From assembly GCA_025464445.1 (NCBI GenBank), contig JAODLY010000016.1, positions 1 through 64,000 of the forward strand: a stretch of 64,000 bases of DNA, written 5' to 3'. The DNA is from Rhodoglobus sp. (lineage in GTDB: Bacteria; Actinomycetota; Actinomycetes; Actinomycetales; Microbacteriaceae). The stretch's first letter is position 1. The number at the start of each line of letters is the position of its first letter. The position numbers and the translations under genes are program-made. The notes under the pieces are model-generated. The model worked only from the letters and a program-made list of their open reading frames with translations. It searched no databases and was not told the origin of the DNA. This document shows, piece by piece, positions 50,113 to 57,478 of the stretch.

Positions 50113-50565
50113 CTACCCCGCGATGGGTGTGTCTGTCGCCACGCACAGGTACAGCGTTACCTGCTTGCCGTCCTTGTCCGCAGTGGAAACGACGAATTGC
50201 TGCTCGGGCTTGCTTCCGGTGGGAGCTTCCGCCTTGAAAGCGTCGAAGTCGGTAGAGCACGCCGTTGACACCGCATTCTGCACCCCGCCGTCTTTGTCGA
50301 TTTCGCTCGTGCCGAGCGTGCCGCTTCCGATCACGAGGTAGGCGTGATCCTTGGCGCACGGTGTCACCGTTGCGCGCGCGTTGTTCGTGCCGTCAACGAA
50401 GGTGAAGCAGTCCCCGACAAGCAGCGTCGGCGAGTCGACCTCGCTCGTGGCTGTCACGCGACCATTCGAGTCGCGGGATGGCCCGAGGAGCGAGCACGCC
50501 GAAAGGGCGACAGTCGTAGTGATGAGCGCGACGAGCGCGAGTGCTGTGCGGGTAGGCGTGCGCAT
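50113..50565 (-). CDS. Secreted lipoprotein with septum-formation-like domain
   Basis: A 150-residue lipoprotein starting at the ATG 50565 after GAAGGGGAA. The lipobox L-S-A-C lies at about residues 22-25. The mature part has V-G-D-C-F-T-F and V-T-P-C-A-K-D-H-A-Y, the two-Cys pattern of the actinobacterial Septum_form family, and a third and fourth Cys later, suggesting two disulfides. The family name comes from a proposed division role that is poorly tested. It is convergent with the lipid kinase. Confidence 0.75.
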   Translation of the reverse strand: MRTPTRTALALVALITTTVALSACSLLGPSRDSNGRVTATSEVDSPTLLVGDCFTFVDGTNNARATVTPCAKDHAYLVIGSGTLGTSEIDKDGGVQNAVSTACSTDFDAFKAEAPTGSKPEQQFVVSTADKDGKQVTLYLCVATDTPIAG

Positions 50566-50614
50566 GGTTCCCCTTCGATGCGTACAAGCCCCGCGATCGT
50601 CGCCCCTCGGCTGT

Positions 50615-50643
50615 TTGGACGGCGCTTGCGGGTATGGCATACT
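50615..50643 (+). promoter_or_regulatory. Promoter of tRNA-Glu
   Basis: TTGGAC (50615-50620), a 17-bp spacer and CATACT (50638-50643) form a good housekeeping promoter ending 17 bp before the tRNA-Glu gene. Confidence 0.6.
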
Positions 50644-50660
50644 CGTGTAGTTGTCGTGAC

Positions 50661-50736
50661 GGCCCCATCGTATAGTGGCCTAGTACGCCGCCCTCTCACG
50701 GCGGTAACACGGGTTCGAATCCCGTTGGGGTCACCA
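50661..50736 (+). tRNA. tRNA-Glu (anticodon CTC)
   Basis: A complete cloverleaf of 73 nt plus encoded CCA (50734-50736). The acceptor stem GGCCCCA pairs with TGGGGTC, the anticodon stem CCGCC/GGCGG encloses CTCTCAC with anticodon CTC, and the T arm is ACGGG-TTCGAAT-CCCGT. It reads GAG glutamate codons and is a substrate of the GluRS encoded at 32245. Confidence 0.95.
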
Positions 50737-50842
50737 ACTGATTTTTGCAGCGTGCTGTCACAGCCGAGAGGCGTTGTGGCAACGCATCGGACTCCTGGTG
50801 CAACGGCAGCGCGAAGGCTCGTGAAATAGCTATTGTCGTGGG

Positions 50843-51169
50843 ATGTCGATCCAGGTTATCGAGCAGTCTGAGCTGAATGGGGAGTTCGAGGGGTATCTCT
50901 TCGGCTCCGAAGTGACGGTCATCCTCGAGTACGAGGAGCGCGTAGGTGCGGGCCCCCGATTGCATCAGCACCCGTACTCGGAGACGTTCGTGCTTCGCAC
51001 CGGCGCTGCCCTGTTCACCGTCGGCGACGAGCGGCTCGAGGCAGCCGGCGGACAGATCCTCGTGGTCCCGGCATTCACTCCGCACAAGTTCGAGAAGATC
51101 GGCGACGGGGTACTGGAAAGCGTGCACATCCACGCCAACGACCGGTTCATCACCGAGTGGCTCGAGTGA
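50843..51169 (+). CDS. Cupin domain protein
   Basis: A 108-residue single-domain cupin. Motif 1 is L-H-Q-H-P-Y-S-E-T-F near residues 40-49 (His, His and Glu ligands) and motif 2 has P-A-F-T-P-H-K-F near residue 80. It probably binds a divalent metal and a small carboxylate or sugar, or stabilises some compound; the substrate is unknown. TATTGT at 50831-50836 ends six bases before the ATG (leaderless). Confidence 0.85.
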   Translation: MSIQVIEQSELNGEFEGYLFGSEVTVILEYEERVGAGPRLHQHPYSETFVLRTGAALFTVGDERLEAAGGQILVVPAFTPHKFEKIGDGVLESVHIHANDRFITEWLE

Positions 51170-51237
51170 TTACCCCCGGTCGAGTTCGTTCGCAGGTGTT
51201 CGACTCGGCCCGAGCGGCGATCCGATAAGCTGGCGGG

Positions 51238-51357
51238 GCGAAGGGGAGTATCCCACCTCGTTGTCCCCGTCAGTACGAGCCCCAGCGTTGCGGCTCCGGG
51301 GCAGCGGCATCCATTGATTCCACCGATGCGGGAGAGACTTTCGGGCCCAATGCTGCC
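51238..51357 (+). ncRNA. yybP-ykoY manganese riboswitch upstream of terC
   Basis: The leader of the TerC gene has the class landmarks: AAGGGGAGTA at the 5' side (51241-51250), a C-C-G-T-C-A-G-T-A-C-G-A segment matching the L1 metal-binding loop, and GGAGAGACTTTCGG (51331-51344) matching the conserved L3 side with the G-A-C-C/T-T-T element. A TAAGCT hexamer at 51226-51231 places the RNA start near 51238. The class senses Mn(II) and is found before terC/alx-type exporters, exactly as here. The 3' part up to 51377 probably forms the expression platform. Confidence 0.82.
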
Positions 51358-51377
51358 CTGAACCCCGAAGGAATCCC

Positions 51378-52373
51378 ATGGAAACCGCCCTCTCCCCACT
51401 CTTCGAGGTCATCTCGCTCGCCGTGCTGGTGTTGGTGCTGGTCGCCGACCTCGTGCTCGCTTACCGCCGACCGCATGTGCCGTCGACGCGGGAATCCGCC
51501 ATCTGGGTGAGCTTCTATGTGGCGCTCGCGCTCGTCTTCGCCCTGCTCATGCTCCTGGTTGGTGGAACTGAGCATGCCGCCCAGTTCATCGCCGGCTGGG
51601 TGACCGAGTACAGCCTGTCGATCGACAACCTTTTCGTCTTCGTCATCATCATGGCCAGGTTCTCCGTGCCCAGGAAGTACCAGCAGGAGGTGCTCATGGT
51701 CGGCGTCGTGATCGCGCTCGTTCTGCGCGGCATCTTCATCGTGCTCGGGGCGCAGCTCATCGAGAACTTCTCCTGGATCTTCTACATCTTCGGCGCCTTC
51801 CTGCTGTTCACAGCGGTGCAGCAGGCAACAGAGAACAGCTCCGAGATGGAGGAGCGGGAGAGCGGCGTCATCCGGTTCCTGCGCAGGCGCATAGCGATCT
51901 CGAAGCATTTCGACGGCGCGAAGCTGCGCACGACCATCGATGGCAAACGGATGTTCACGCCCATCCTCATCGTCTTCATCGCGATCGGCACGACCGACCT
52001 CATATTCGCCCTCGACTCGATCCCCGCCATCTTCGGGATCACGAGCGACCCATTCATCGTGCTCACGGCGAACATCTTCGCGCTCATGGGCCTGCGCCAG
52101 CTCTACTTCCTGTTGGGCGGGCTCATCGACAAGCTCGAGTACCTGCGCTTCGGCATCGCGTTCATCCTCGCCTTTATCGGCGTCAAACTCGTCTTCCACG
52201 CGCTTCACGAGAACGAACTCCCGTTCCTCAACGGAGGTCACGGCTTCGAATGGGCGCCGGAGATCTCGACATGGACTTCCCTCGCAGTGATCATCGGCGC
52301 GATGGCGGTCGCCACTATCGCGAGCCTCGTCAAACTGCGCGTGGATAGGCGGAAAGCACTCAACTCTGAGTAA
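51378..52373 (+). CDS. TerC family membrane protein, probable Mn exporter
   Basis: A 331-residue protein with about eight to nine helices. TerC motifs are T-E-Y-S-L-S-I-D-N-L-F-V-F near residue 77 and D-L-I-F-A-L-D-S-I-P-A-I-F-G near residue 208, with acidic residues inside helices that bind metal. Homologues Alx and MeeF export manganese. The yybP-ykoY riboswitch in the leader supports this function over tellurite resistance. Confidence 0.9.
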   Translation: METALSPLFEVISLAVLVLVLVADLVLAYRRPHVPSTRESAIWVSFYVALALVFALLMLLVGGTEHAAQFIAGWVTEYSLSIDNLFVFVIIMARFSVPRKYQQEVLMVGVVIALVLRGIFIVLGAQLIENFSWIFYIFGAFLLFTAVQQATENSSEMEERESGVIRFLRRRIAISKHFDGAKLRTTIDGKRMFTPILIVFIAIGTTDLIFALDSIPAIFGITSDPFIVLTANIFALMGLRQLYFLLGGLIDKLEYLRFGIAFILAFIGVKLVFHALHENELPFLNGGHGFEWAPEISTWTSLAVIIGAMAVATIASLVKLRVDRRKALNSE

Positions 52374-52418
52374 CTGCTAGCCTCTGCCCAGCGTCGACTG
52401 CGCAGCGAGGAGCGTTCC

Positions 52419-53069
52419 GTGAGGTCAGTGCGGATAGGCCTCGTCGAGGACCACGAGGTGGTCGGCGTCGGCCTCGGCGAGGTGATCAGGCACCAGCAGG
52501 GCTGGGAGCTCGTGAGCGTCGTCAAATCGGTCGCCGACCTCGATCTCGATTCACGGTTCGATGTGGTGCTTCTGGACCTGCGATTGGATGACGGCAGCTC
52601 CCCCGGCGACAACGTGCGGCTCCTTCACGCCGCCGGCGTACCCGTGCTCGCGTATACAGCGGGCGAGGATCCCGCGTTGCTGCGCGCCGCGGCGAAGGCG
52701 GGCATCCTCGGCATCGTTCGCAAGTCCGACCACGTCGAGGTGCTGCTCGAGGCGATCACGCGCGCCGCGGAGGGGGTGGCCGTCGCGACGACCGACTGGG
52801 CCGCGGCGATCGACGGCGACGCCCAGATCGCCGATGCCCGGCTCAGCCCGCGGGAGCGGCAGGTGCTCGGGCTCTACGCGTCCGGGGAGACTGCCGCGGG
52901 GGTGGCGGAACTCATGGGTCTCTCGAAGGACACGATTTCGGACTATGTGGGCCGCATCCGCAACAAGTACGCGCTCGCCGGCCGGCCCGCCACGACAAAA
53001 GTCGACCTCCACGTCAGGGCGCGTGAGGACGGGCTCCTTCCGCGGCTCCGCGGAGGAGCCGAAGAGTGA
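52419..53069 (+). CDS. NarL/FixJ-type response regulator
   Basis: A 216-residue two-component regulator. The receiver domain (about 1-120) has E10-D11, the phospho-acceptor Asp53 (L-L-D-L-R) and the switch residues Thr in A-Y-T-A and Lys in R-K-S-D. The C-terminal LuxR-type HTH (about 140-200) begins L-S-P-R-E-R-Q-V-L. AGGAG precedes the GTG start. The stop overlaps the histidine kinase start by four bases, so the two form one signalling unit. Confidence 0.9.
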   Translation: MRSVRIGLVEDHEVVGVGLGEVIRHQQGWELVSVVKSVADLDLDSRFDVVLLDLRLDDGSSPGDNVRLLHAAGVPVLAYTAGEDPALLRAAAKAGILGIVRKSDHVEVLLEAITRAAEGVAVATTDWAAAIDGDAQIADARLSPRERQVLGLYASGETAAGVAELMGLSKDTISDYVGRIRNKYALAGRPATTKVDLHVRAREDGLLPRLRGGAEE

Positions 53070-54265
53070 GGGGAGACACGGCATACGAACGGAACCTGCG
53101 CATCCTTGCCGAGGCCACCGGTCTCGGCACGATAATCTTCACCCTGCTGTCGCTCAGCGCGATCATCGAGCAGGCGCCGTACGTCAATCCCTTCGTCTAC
53201 CTGCCGCTGACCATCCTGTTCTGCGGGCTCCCCGTGATTCTCGCGCCGCTCGGCGCGTGGGGGAGCGTGCGCGCCATCCGCAACCTGGCGAGGGTGCACA
53301 CCGTGCTCGCCGCCCTTCTGCTGGCCCTCTGGGCGCCCGCAACGATCGCACCGCATCTCCCTGACGACCGCGGCCCGTGGCTGCTGGGCACGCTCGCCGT
53401 GGCCGCGGCGACGGCCGTCATCGGCTGGCCATCGTGGGTAGTCGTGGCGTATGTTGTCGCCCTGTCGGCGGGGGCCGCAGTACTCAGGCACATCACCCTG
53501 GAGACGCAGGACATCGTGCTGCCCCTCCAGGACGCGGTGTCAGCACTCAGCTTCTGCCTGTTCATCGCGGCTCTGCTCATGGTGACGCTGGGGGCGGGTC
53601 GAGCACAGGATGCCGCGCTCGCCATCGCGCTAGCCGATGCTCGAAGCGCCGCAGAAGTGGAGTCGCGTGCGCGGCAGCGCGCGAGGTTCGGATCTTTCGT
53701 GCACGACGACGTGATCACCACCCTGCTCGCGGCAGCCAGGGCGACGGTGCGCAGCCCGGCGATCGGCACGAGCGCCACGCGGGCGCTGGCCCGCCTCAAC
53801 CAGTTCGTGGGGGCGGGAACAAGGGACGGCAGGCTGAGTACTGCGACCTTCGAGGTGGAGTTGAGATCGGCGGCGAGTGAGATCGCAGACGGCGTGCTGT
53901 TCAGCGGGTCCCTCGACGCGTTCGCGGCGACCATCCCCGCTCCTGTGGCGCTGGCAATGACTGGCGCGCTCGGTGAGGCCATCCGCAACAGCGTGCGGCA
54001 CGCAGGGCCGGCCGGGATCGCATCCGATTCGGGGTTCGTCATGCGCCGGGTGGAGATCGGGGCGACCGAGCGCGTGATAGTCATCGAGGCGAGCGACGAT
54101 GGGCAAGGCTTCGATTCGCGAAGGGTGGCCCCGGAGCGCCTGGGCATCCGCACGAGCATCCTCGGCAGGATGTCCGCCGTCGCCGGCGGCACATCCCACG
54201 TCTCCAGCGCCCCCGGCAGCGGCACCCGCGTGGTACTGAGCTGGGACGCGAGCGGCGCATCGTGA
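53066..54265 (+). CDS. Sensor histidine kinase (HisKA_3-like)
   Basis: A 399-residue membrane kinase. The first half has about six helices without a large extracellular domain (about residues 15-185). The dimerisation/phosphorylation helix contains F-V-H-D-D-V-I-T-T-L-L near residue 212, with the phospho-His. The ATP-binding domain has an N-box G-E-A-I-R-N-S-V-R-H and a G1-type D-D-G-Q-G-F near residue 350. Its partner is the regulator at 52419. The stimulus is unknown; a membrane-intrinsic signal is likely given the lack of a sensor domain. Confidence 0.85.
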   Translation: MRGDTAYERNLRILAEATGLGTIIFTLLSLSAIIEQAPYVNPFVYLPLTILFCGLPVILAPLGAWGSVRAIRNLARVHTVLAALLLALWAPATIAPHLPDDRGPWLLGTLAVAAATAVIGWPSWVVVAYVVALSAGAAVLRHITLETQDIVLPLQDAVSALSFCLFIAALLMVTLGAGRAQDAALAIALADARSAAEVESRARQRARFGSFVHDDVITTLLAAARATVRSPAIGTSATRALARLNQFVGAGTRDGRLSTATFEVELRSAASEIADGVLFSGSLDAFAATIPAPVALAMTGALGEAIRNSVRHAGPAGIASDSGFVMRRVEIGATERVIVIEASDDGQGFDSRRVAPERLGIRTSILGRMSAVAGGTSHVSSAPGSGTRVVLSWDASGAS

Positions 54266-55263
54266 AGACCGACCCCAGTTCCCTGCTGCGGCTCGGCCAC
54301 GCACCCGCACGGTTGTTCGTGGCGATGATCATCGCGTCCGTGCTCGTCTTCGCGCTGCCCACACTCGGCACTGTCAAAAGCACCTGGCCCGTGATCGTGG
54401 CGCTCGTTCTGTTCATCGTGGGCGCCCTCATCATGGCGCAGCGGCATCCCGACCCCTTCCCGCTGGGTAGGGCGTACATCGTGCTCGGCATCGCTGGCGC
54501 CATTACCGTGCTGGTCGACTGGAACCTGCCAGACACGGGCTGGGCCGGCTACGCCACCTGGAACTTCGGCGCGGTCAACTGGTTCCTGTTCTTCCTCTGC
54601 TTTCGGGGGCGCATCCCGCTCGGGTGGCTCGGCTTCTTCATGGAGTCGGCCATCACGGTGTTCTGGGCCGTCTCGGTCGGGCGCCCCTACCTCGACGGGG
54701 TGGACCTCGTTGTGCGCCATGCAGGAACCCTGCTCATGGGAACCCTGTTCAGCATCCTGCTGCGCCGTGCCGCGGCCAGGATCACCGCCCTGCAGGACGA
54801 ACGGGTCGCCCAGGTGGCGAGCGAGTCGGCCGCGCTGACCGAGCTCCGCGAGCGCGAGGTGCAGGCAGCACAGCTCAATCGCGAAGCGCGGAATGAGCTC
54901 GAGGAGATCGCCGCGGGCCGCTACCTCGGGTCGCAGGAACAGCGAGGCTTCGAACTCGTCGAAGCATCATTGCGCGACACCCTGCGCGGCGGAGCCCTGA
55001 AATCCCCGGATGTCGCGGCCGCAGCCCGAGCGGCCCGGCTCAGGGGAGCAGCAGTCGTGCTCCTCGACGACCGCAACGACCCGCTCGACGCCGAAAACAC
55101 CTCGTCGGTGGAAGCCGCGGTGCTCGCCGAGCTCGGCACCCTCGTGGAGGGCAGCCTGACGGTGCGGCTGCTGCCGGCAGGCCGGGACGTCGTCGCGACC
55201 ATCGTGCGCAACGACGAAGCACGGCGGCGGATCGATATTCCGCTGGTTGGTGGCGCTTCCTAG
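54262..55263 (+). CDS. Membrane protein accessory to the two-component system
   Basis: A 333-residue protein with about five to six N-terminal helices (about 20-165), a long helical linker rich in Ala, Glu and Arg (about 165-215) that may form a coiled coil, and a soluble C-terminal domain of about 115 residues. It resembles the histidine kinase in layout but lacks H-box and ATP motifs. The GTG start overlaps the kinase stop by four bases, so it is probably a sensor or modulator of that kinase. No family is recognised. Confidence 0.7.
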   Translation: MKTDPSSLLRLGHAPARLFVAMIIASVLVFALPTLGTVKSTWPVIVALVLFIVGALIMAQRHPDPFPLGRAYIVLGIAGAITVLVDWNLPDTGWAGYATWNFGAVNWFLFFLCFRGRIPLGWLGFFMESAITVFWAVSVGRPYLDGVDLVVRHAGTLLMGTLFSILLRRAAARITALQDERVAQVASESAALTELREREVQAAQLNREARNELEEIAAGRYLGSQEQRGFELVEASLRDTLRGGALKSPDVAAAARAARLRGAAVVLLDDRNDPLDAENTSSVEAAVLAELGTLVEGSLTVRLLPAGRDVVATIVRNDEARRRIDIPLVGGAS

Positions 55264-55278
55264 CCAAAGGCGCTGACA

Positions 55279-55294
55279 GGGGAGTTGTCCCCAT
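55279..55294. promoter_or_regulatory. GGGGAGTNNTCCCCAT palindrome, copy 1
   Basis: GGGGAGTTGTCCCCAT, 104 bp upstream of the PP2C gene that opens the phospho-signalling cluster. It is identical at 14 of 16 positions to the element at 59787-59802 upstream of the giant repeat protein. Confidence 0.55.
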
Positions 55295-55397
55295 GCCCGA
55301 TGCGCACGCCGGTACTCGAACATTGCTACGTTATGACGGAGCCTGTGCACTTGAGCAACTCTCCGAACCTTATCCTTCGGCATCAACAGGGAGTCCC

Positions 55398-56234
55398 ATG
55401 GGAGCGATCCGCGACTACGCGTGGGATCTTCCCTATGCCCGCGTCACATTCGAGGTAAGTTCTGCCAGCGACAAGGGGCTTGTTCGCCGAGTAAACGAGG
55501 ACAGCCTTGTCGCAGTGCCACCCCTCTTCCTTGTGGCAGATGGCATGGGCGGTCATGCCTTCGGTGACCGTGCCAGCCAGGAGACCGCCCGGGTACTCGG
55601 CTCTCTGCTCCCCGGAGATGAGCCGGCCAGGGCAAGCGCCATCCTCGATGCGGTAGCAGAGGCCAACCGCGCGGTGAAAGCAATCTCGGAGGATGAGTTT
55701 GCTGGGACGACTCTCGCGGGTGTGGCACTCGTCCAGGCCGACGCGGGTCAGGCGTGTCATTGGATGGCTTTCAACATCGGGGATTCGCGGATCTACAGCT
55801 GGGACGGTGTGGTTCTTCGACAGGTAAGCGTCGACCATTCCGCCGTTCAGGAGCTTGTCGACGAGGGAGTCATCACTGCGGCGGAAGCTGCTGTGCATCC
55901 AGATCGGAACGTCATCACGAGAGCAATCGGAATCGACGGCGAGCTCGAGCCCGACGTCTGGCTCCTGCCCGCGGGAGGCACCCAGACGTTTGTTATTTGT
56001 TCGGATGGGCTCACCAAGGAGCTTGACGATCGAGCGATCGAGGCGGTGCTCTCGTCGGTGGCAGCGGACTTGTCGCCGGCGGATCGGCTTGTCGCTGCCG
56101 CCCTCGCATCCGGAGGCGCCGACAACGTCACGGTGGTAGTCGTCGAATCGACAGTCTCACTCTCCGGCTCGGCCGAAGGATCTTCGGCGGACAAGCTACC
56201 CGCGCATCTTGAAGAAACACTTCCTCGACCCTAG
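55398..56234 (+). CDS. PP2C-type Ser/Thr protein phosphatase
   Basis: A 278-residue Mg/Mn-dependent phosphatase, starting at the ATG 55398 after AGGGAG. All PP2C motifs are visible: R-R-V-N-E-D-S near residue 28, V-A-D-G-M-G-G-H near residue 46, G-T-T-L, N-I-G-D-S-R-I-Y near residue 127, C-S-D-G-L-T near residue 197 and G-G-A-D-N-V-T-V-V near residue 236. It has no membrane helix. It likely reverses phosphorylation by the kinase at 57475 and acts on FHA-binding sites of the neighbours. Confidence 0.93.
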   Translation: MGAIRDYAWDLPYARVTFEVSSASDKGLVRRVNEDSLVAVPPLFLVADGMGGHAFGDRASQETARVLGSLLPGDEPARASAILDAVAEANRAVKAISEDEFAGTTLAGVALVQADAGQACHWMAFNIGDSRIYSWDGVVLRQVSVDHSAVQELVDEGVITAAEAAVHPDRNVITRAIGIDGELEPDVWLLPAGGTQTFVICSDGLTKELDDRAIEAVLSSVAADLSPADRLVAAALASGGADNVTVVVVESTVSLSGSAEGSSADKLPAHLEETLPRP

Positions 56235-56242
56235 GAGCTACC

Positions 56243-57478
56243 CTGTCTGAAATCTCCTACGCCCCAGCGCCCGACGGCTGGGTGGTGCTGTGTCACGTCT
56301 CAACGGTGCTTGCGATCGACCTTCCGAAGGGGTCCGATCGGGTCGATGCGCTCTGGAAGCTGGTGCGCTCCGAAGCAGCGCCTGGCGTCCTTCTCGATGA
56401 AGTTATCCGATCCGGGTTGTCTTCCGCCCCGAATTTCGTGTTGGTCGGCGGGGGTGCGGGGTCACAGACCAGGGTGTTGGTGAGGGGTAGCGCGCTGCTG
56501 CGCGTCTCTAGCCCGACCGGTGAGCGCGAGATTAGTGGCGAAGGGGTGTCGAGTTGGATCGAACAGGTACTCGACGGGATCAGCGGCTATGAACTTCAGC
56601 TGAAGTCGATGCCGGCAGCAACGACCTTCCTTCCCCTCGAGAGTGGTGTGGTCAGGGCCGTGGCTCTCCGAGCGGGCAGCTATTCAACCTCCGCTTCAGT
56701 TGGCCCGGCAATACAGGCGCCCGCGAAGCCAGCTGCCGCGCCCAAAGCCCAGCCCGTTGACATCTCGAAAAAGATGCCGGTCTCCGATCTCGAGGCCACG
56801 CTGGCCGGACAGACTACGACGATCTCGGCCGAATCGCTGGCCGAACCCGTCGCGCCGAGTCCAGCAGTGGGGGCTTCCGATAGCTCGGGCTACGACCACC
56901 TTTTCGGCGAGACGGTAGTCCGGAAGGTCGAGGATGCGGCTGTGCGCGAATCCGACTCGATTGAGTCGGGCATGCTCGTCGGACCACCCCCGCCCGCATC
57001 CGGTTCACCCGCTCCTGCCCCCCAGGACCTCGAGGGCGATCACGACGGTCACACGGTGATGGTGTCGGATATCGCGGCGCTGCGGGCCAGGCGGAAAGCG
57101 GCCCGCGCGGCGGCTCCCGCTCCGGAACCTCCGGTACCCACGCTGTACCTCGAGTTGTCGACCGGCGGTCGGGAGCAACTCGATCAGCCGCTTATCATCG
57201 GCCGGGCACCCAGTGCCTCCCGAGTGCCGGGCGGCAGGGTGCCTCGGCTGGTGAGCATGAACACGCCCAACCAGGACATCTCCCGCACTCACGCCCAGAT
57301 CACTGCGGAAGGAGGGACGGTGGTCGTCACCGACCTGCATTCCAGCAACGGGACGATGGTGACTCTTCCGGGGAAGCCAGCCCAGAAACTCCGCCCGGGT
57401 GAGCCATCCGCTGTCATCGTCGGCACCATCATCGACCTCGGTGACGGGGCTACGCTCACCGTCTGCGAGTCGGTATGA
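56243..57478 (+). CDS. FHA domain protein, probable CTG start
   Basis: About 411 residues. AGGAG at 56233-56237 is followed after five bases by CTG-TCT-GAA, in frame with the gene; the first ATG/GTG codon is the GTG at 56282, without a ribosome site and inside a conserved-looking stretch. The N-terminal part (about 1-150) is a globular domain of unknown type, the middle (about 150-290) is Pro/Ala-rich and disordered, and the C-terminal FHA domain (about 310-405) has I-G-R-A-P, S-R-T-H-A and S-S-N-G-T-M, the phospho-Thr binding residues. It probably docks on the Ser/Thr kinase encoded next, whose start overlaps by four bases. Confidence 0.8.
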   Translation: MSEISYAPAPDGWVVLCHVSTVLAIDLPKGSDRVDALWKLVRSEAAPGVLLDEVIRSGLSSAPNFVLVGGGAGSQTRVLVRGSALLRVSSPTGEREISGEGVSSWIEQVLDGISGYELQLKSMPAATTFLPLESGVVRAVALRAGSYSTSASVGPAIQAPAKPAAAPKAQPVDISKKMPVSDLEATLAGQTTTISAESLAEPVAPSPAVGASDSSGYDHLFGETVVRKVEDAAVRESDSIESGMLVGPPPPASGSPAPAPQDLEGDHDGHTVMVSDIAALRARRKAARAAAPAPEPPVPTLYLELSTGGREQLDQPLIIGRAPSASRVPGGRVPRLVSMNTPNQDISRTHAQITAEGGTVVVTDLHSSNGTMVTLPGKPAQKLRPGEPSAVIVGTIIDLGDGATLTVCESV

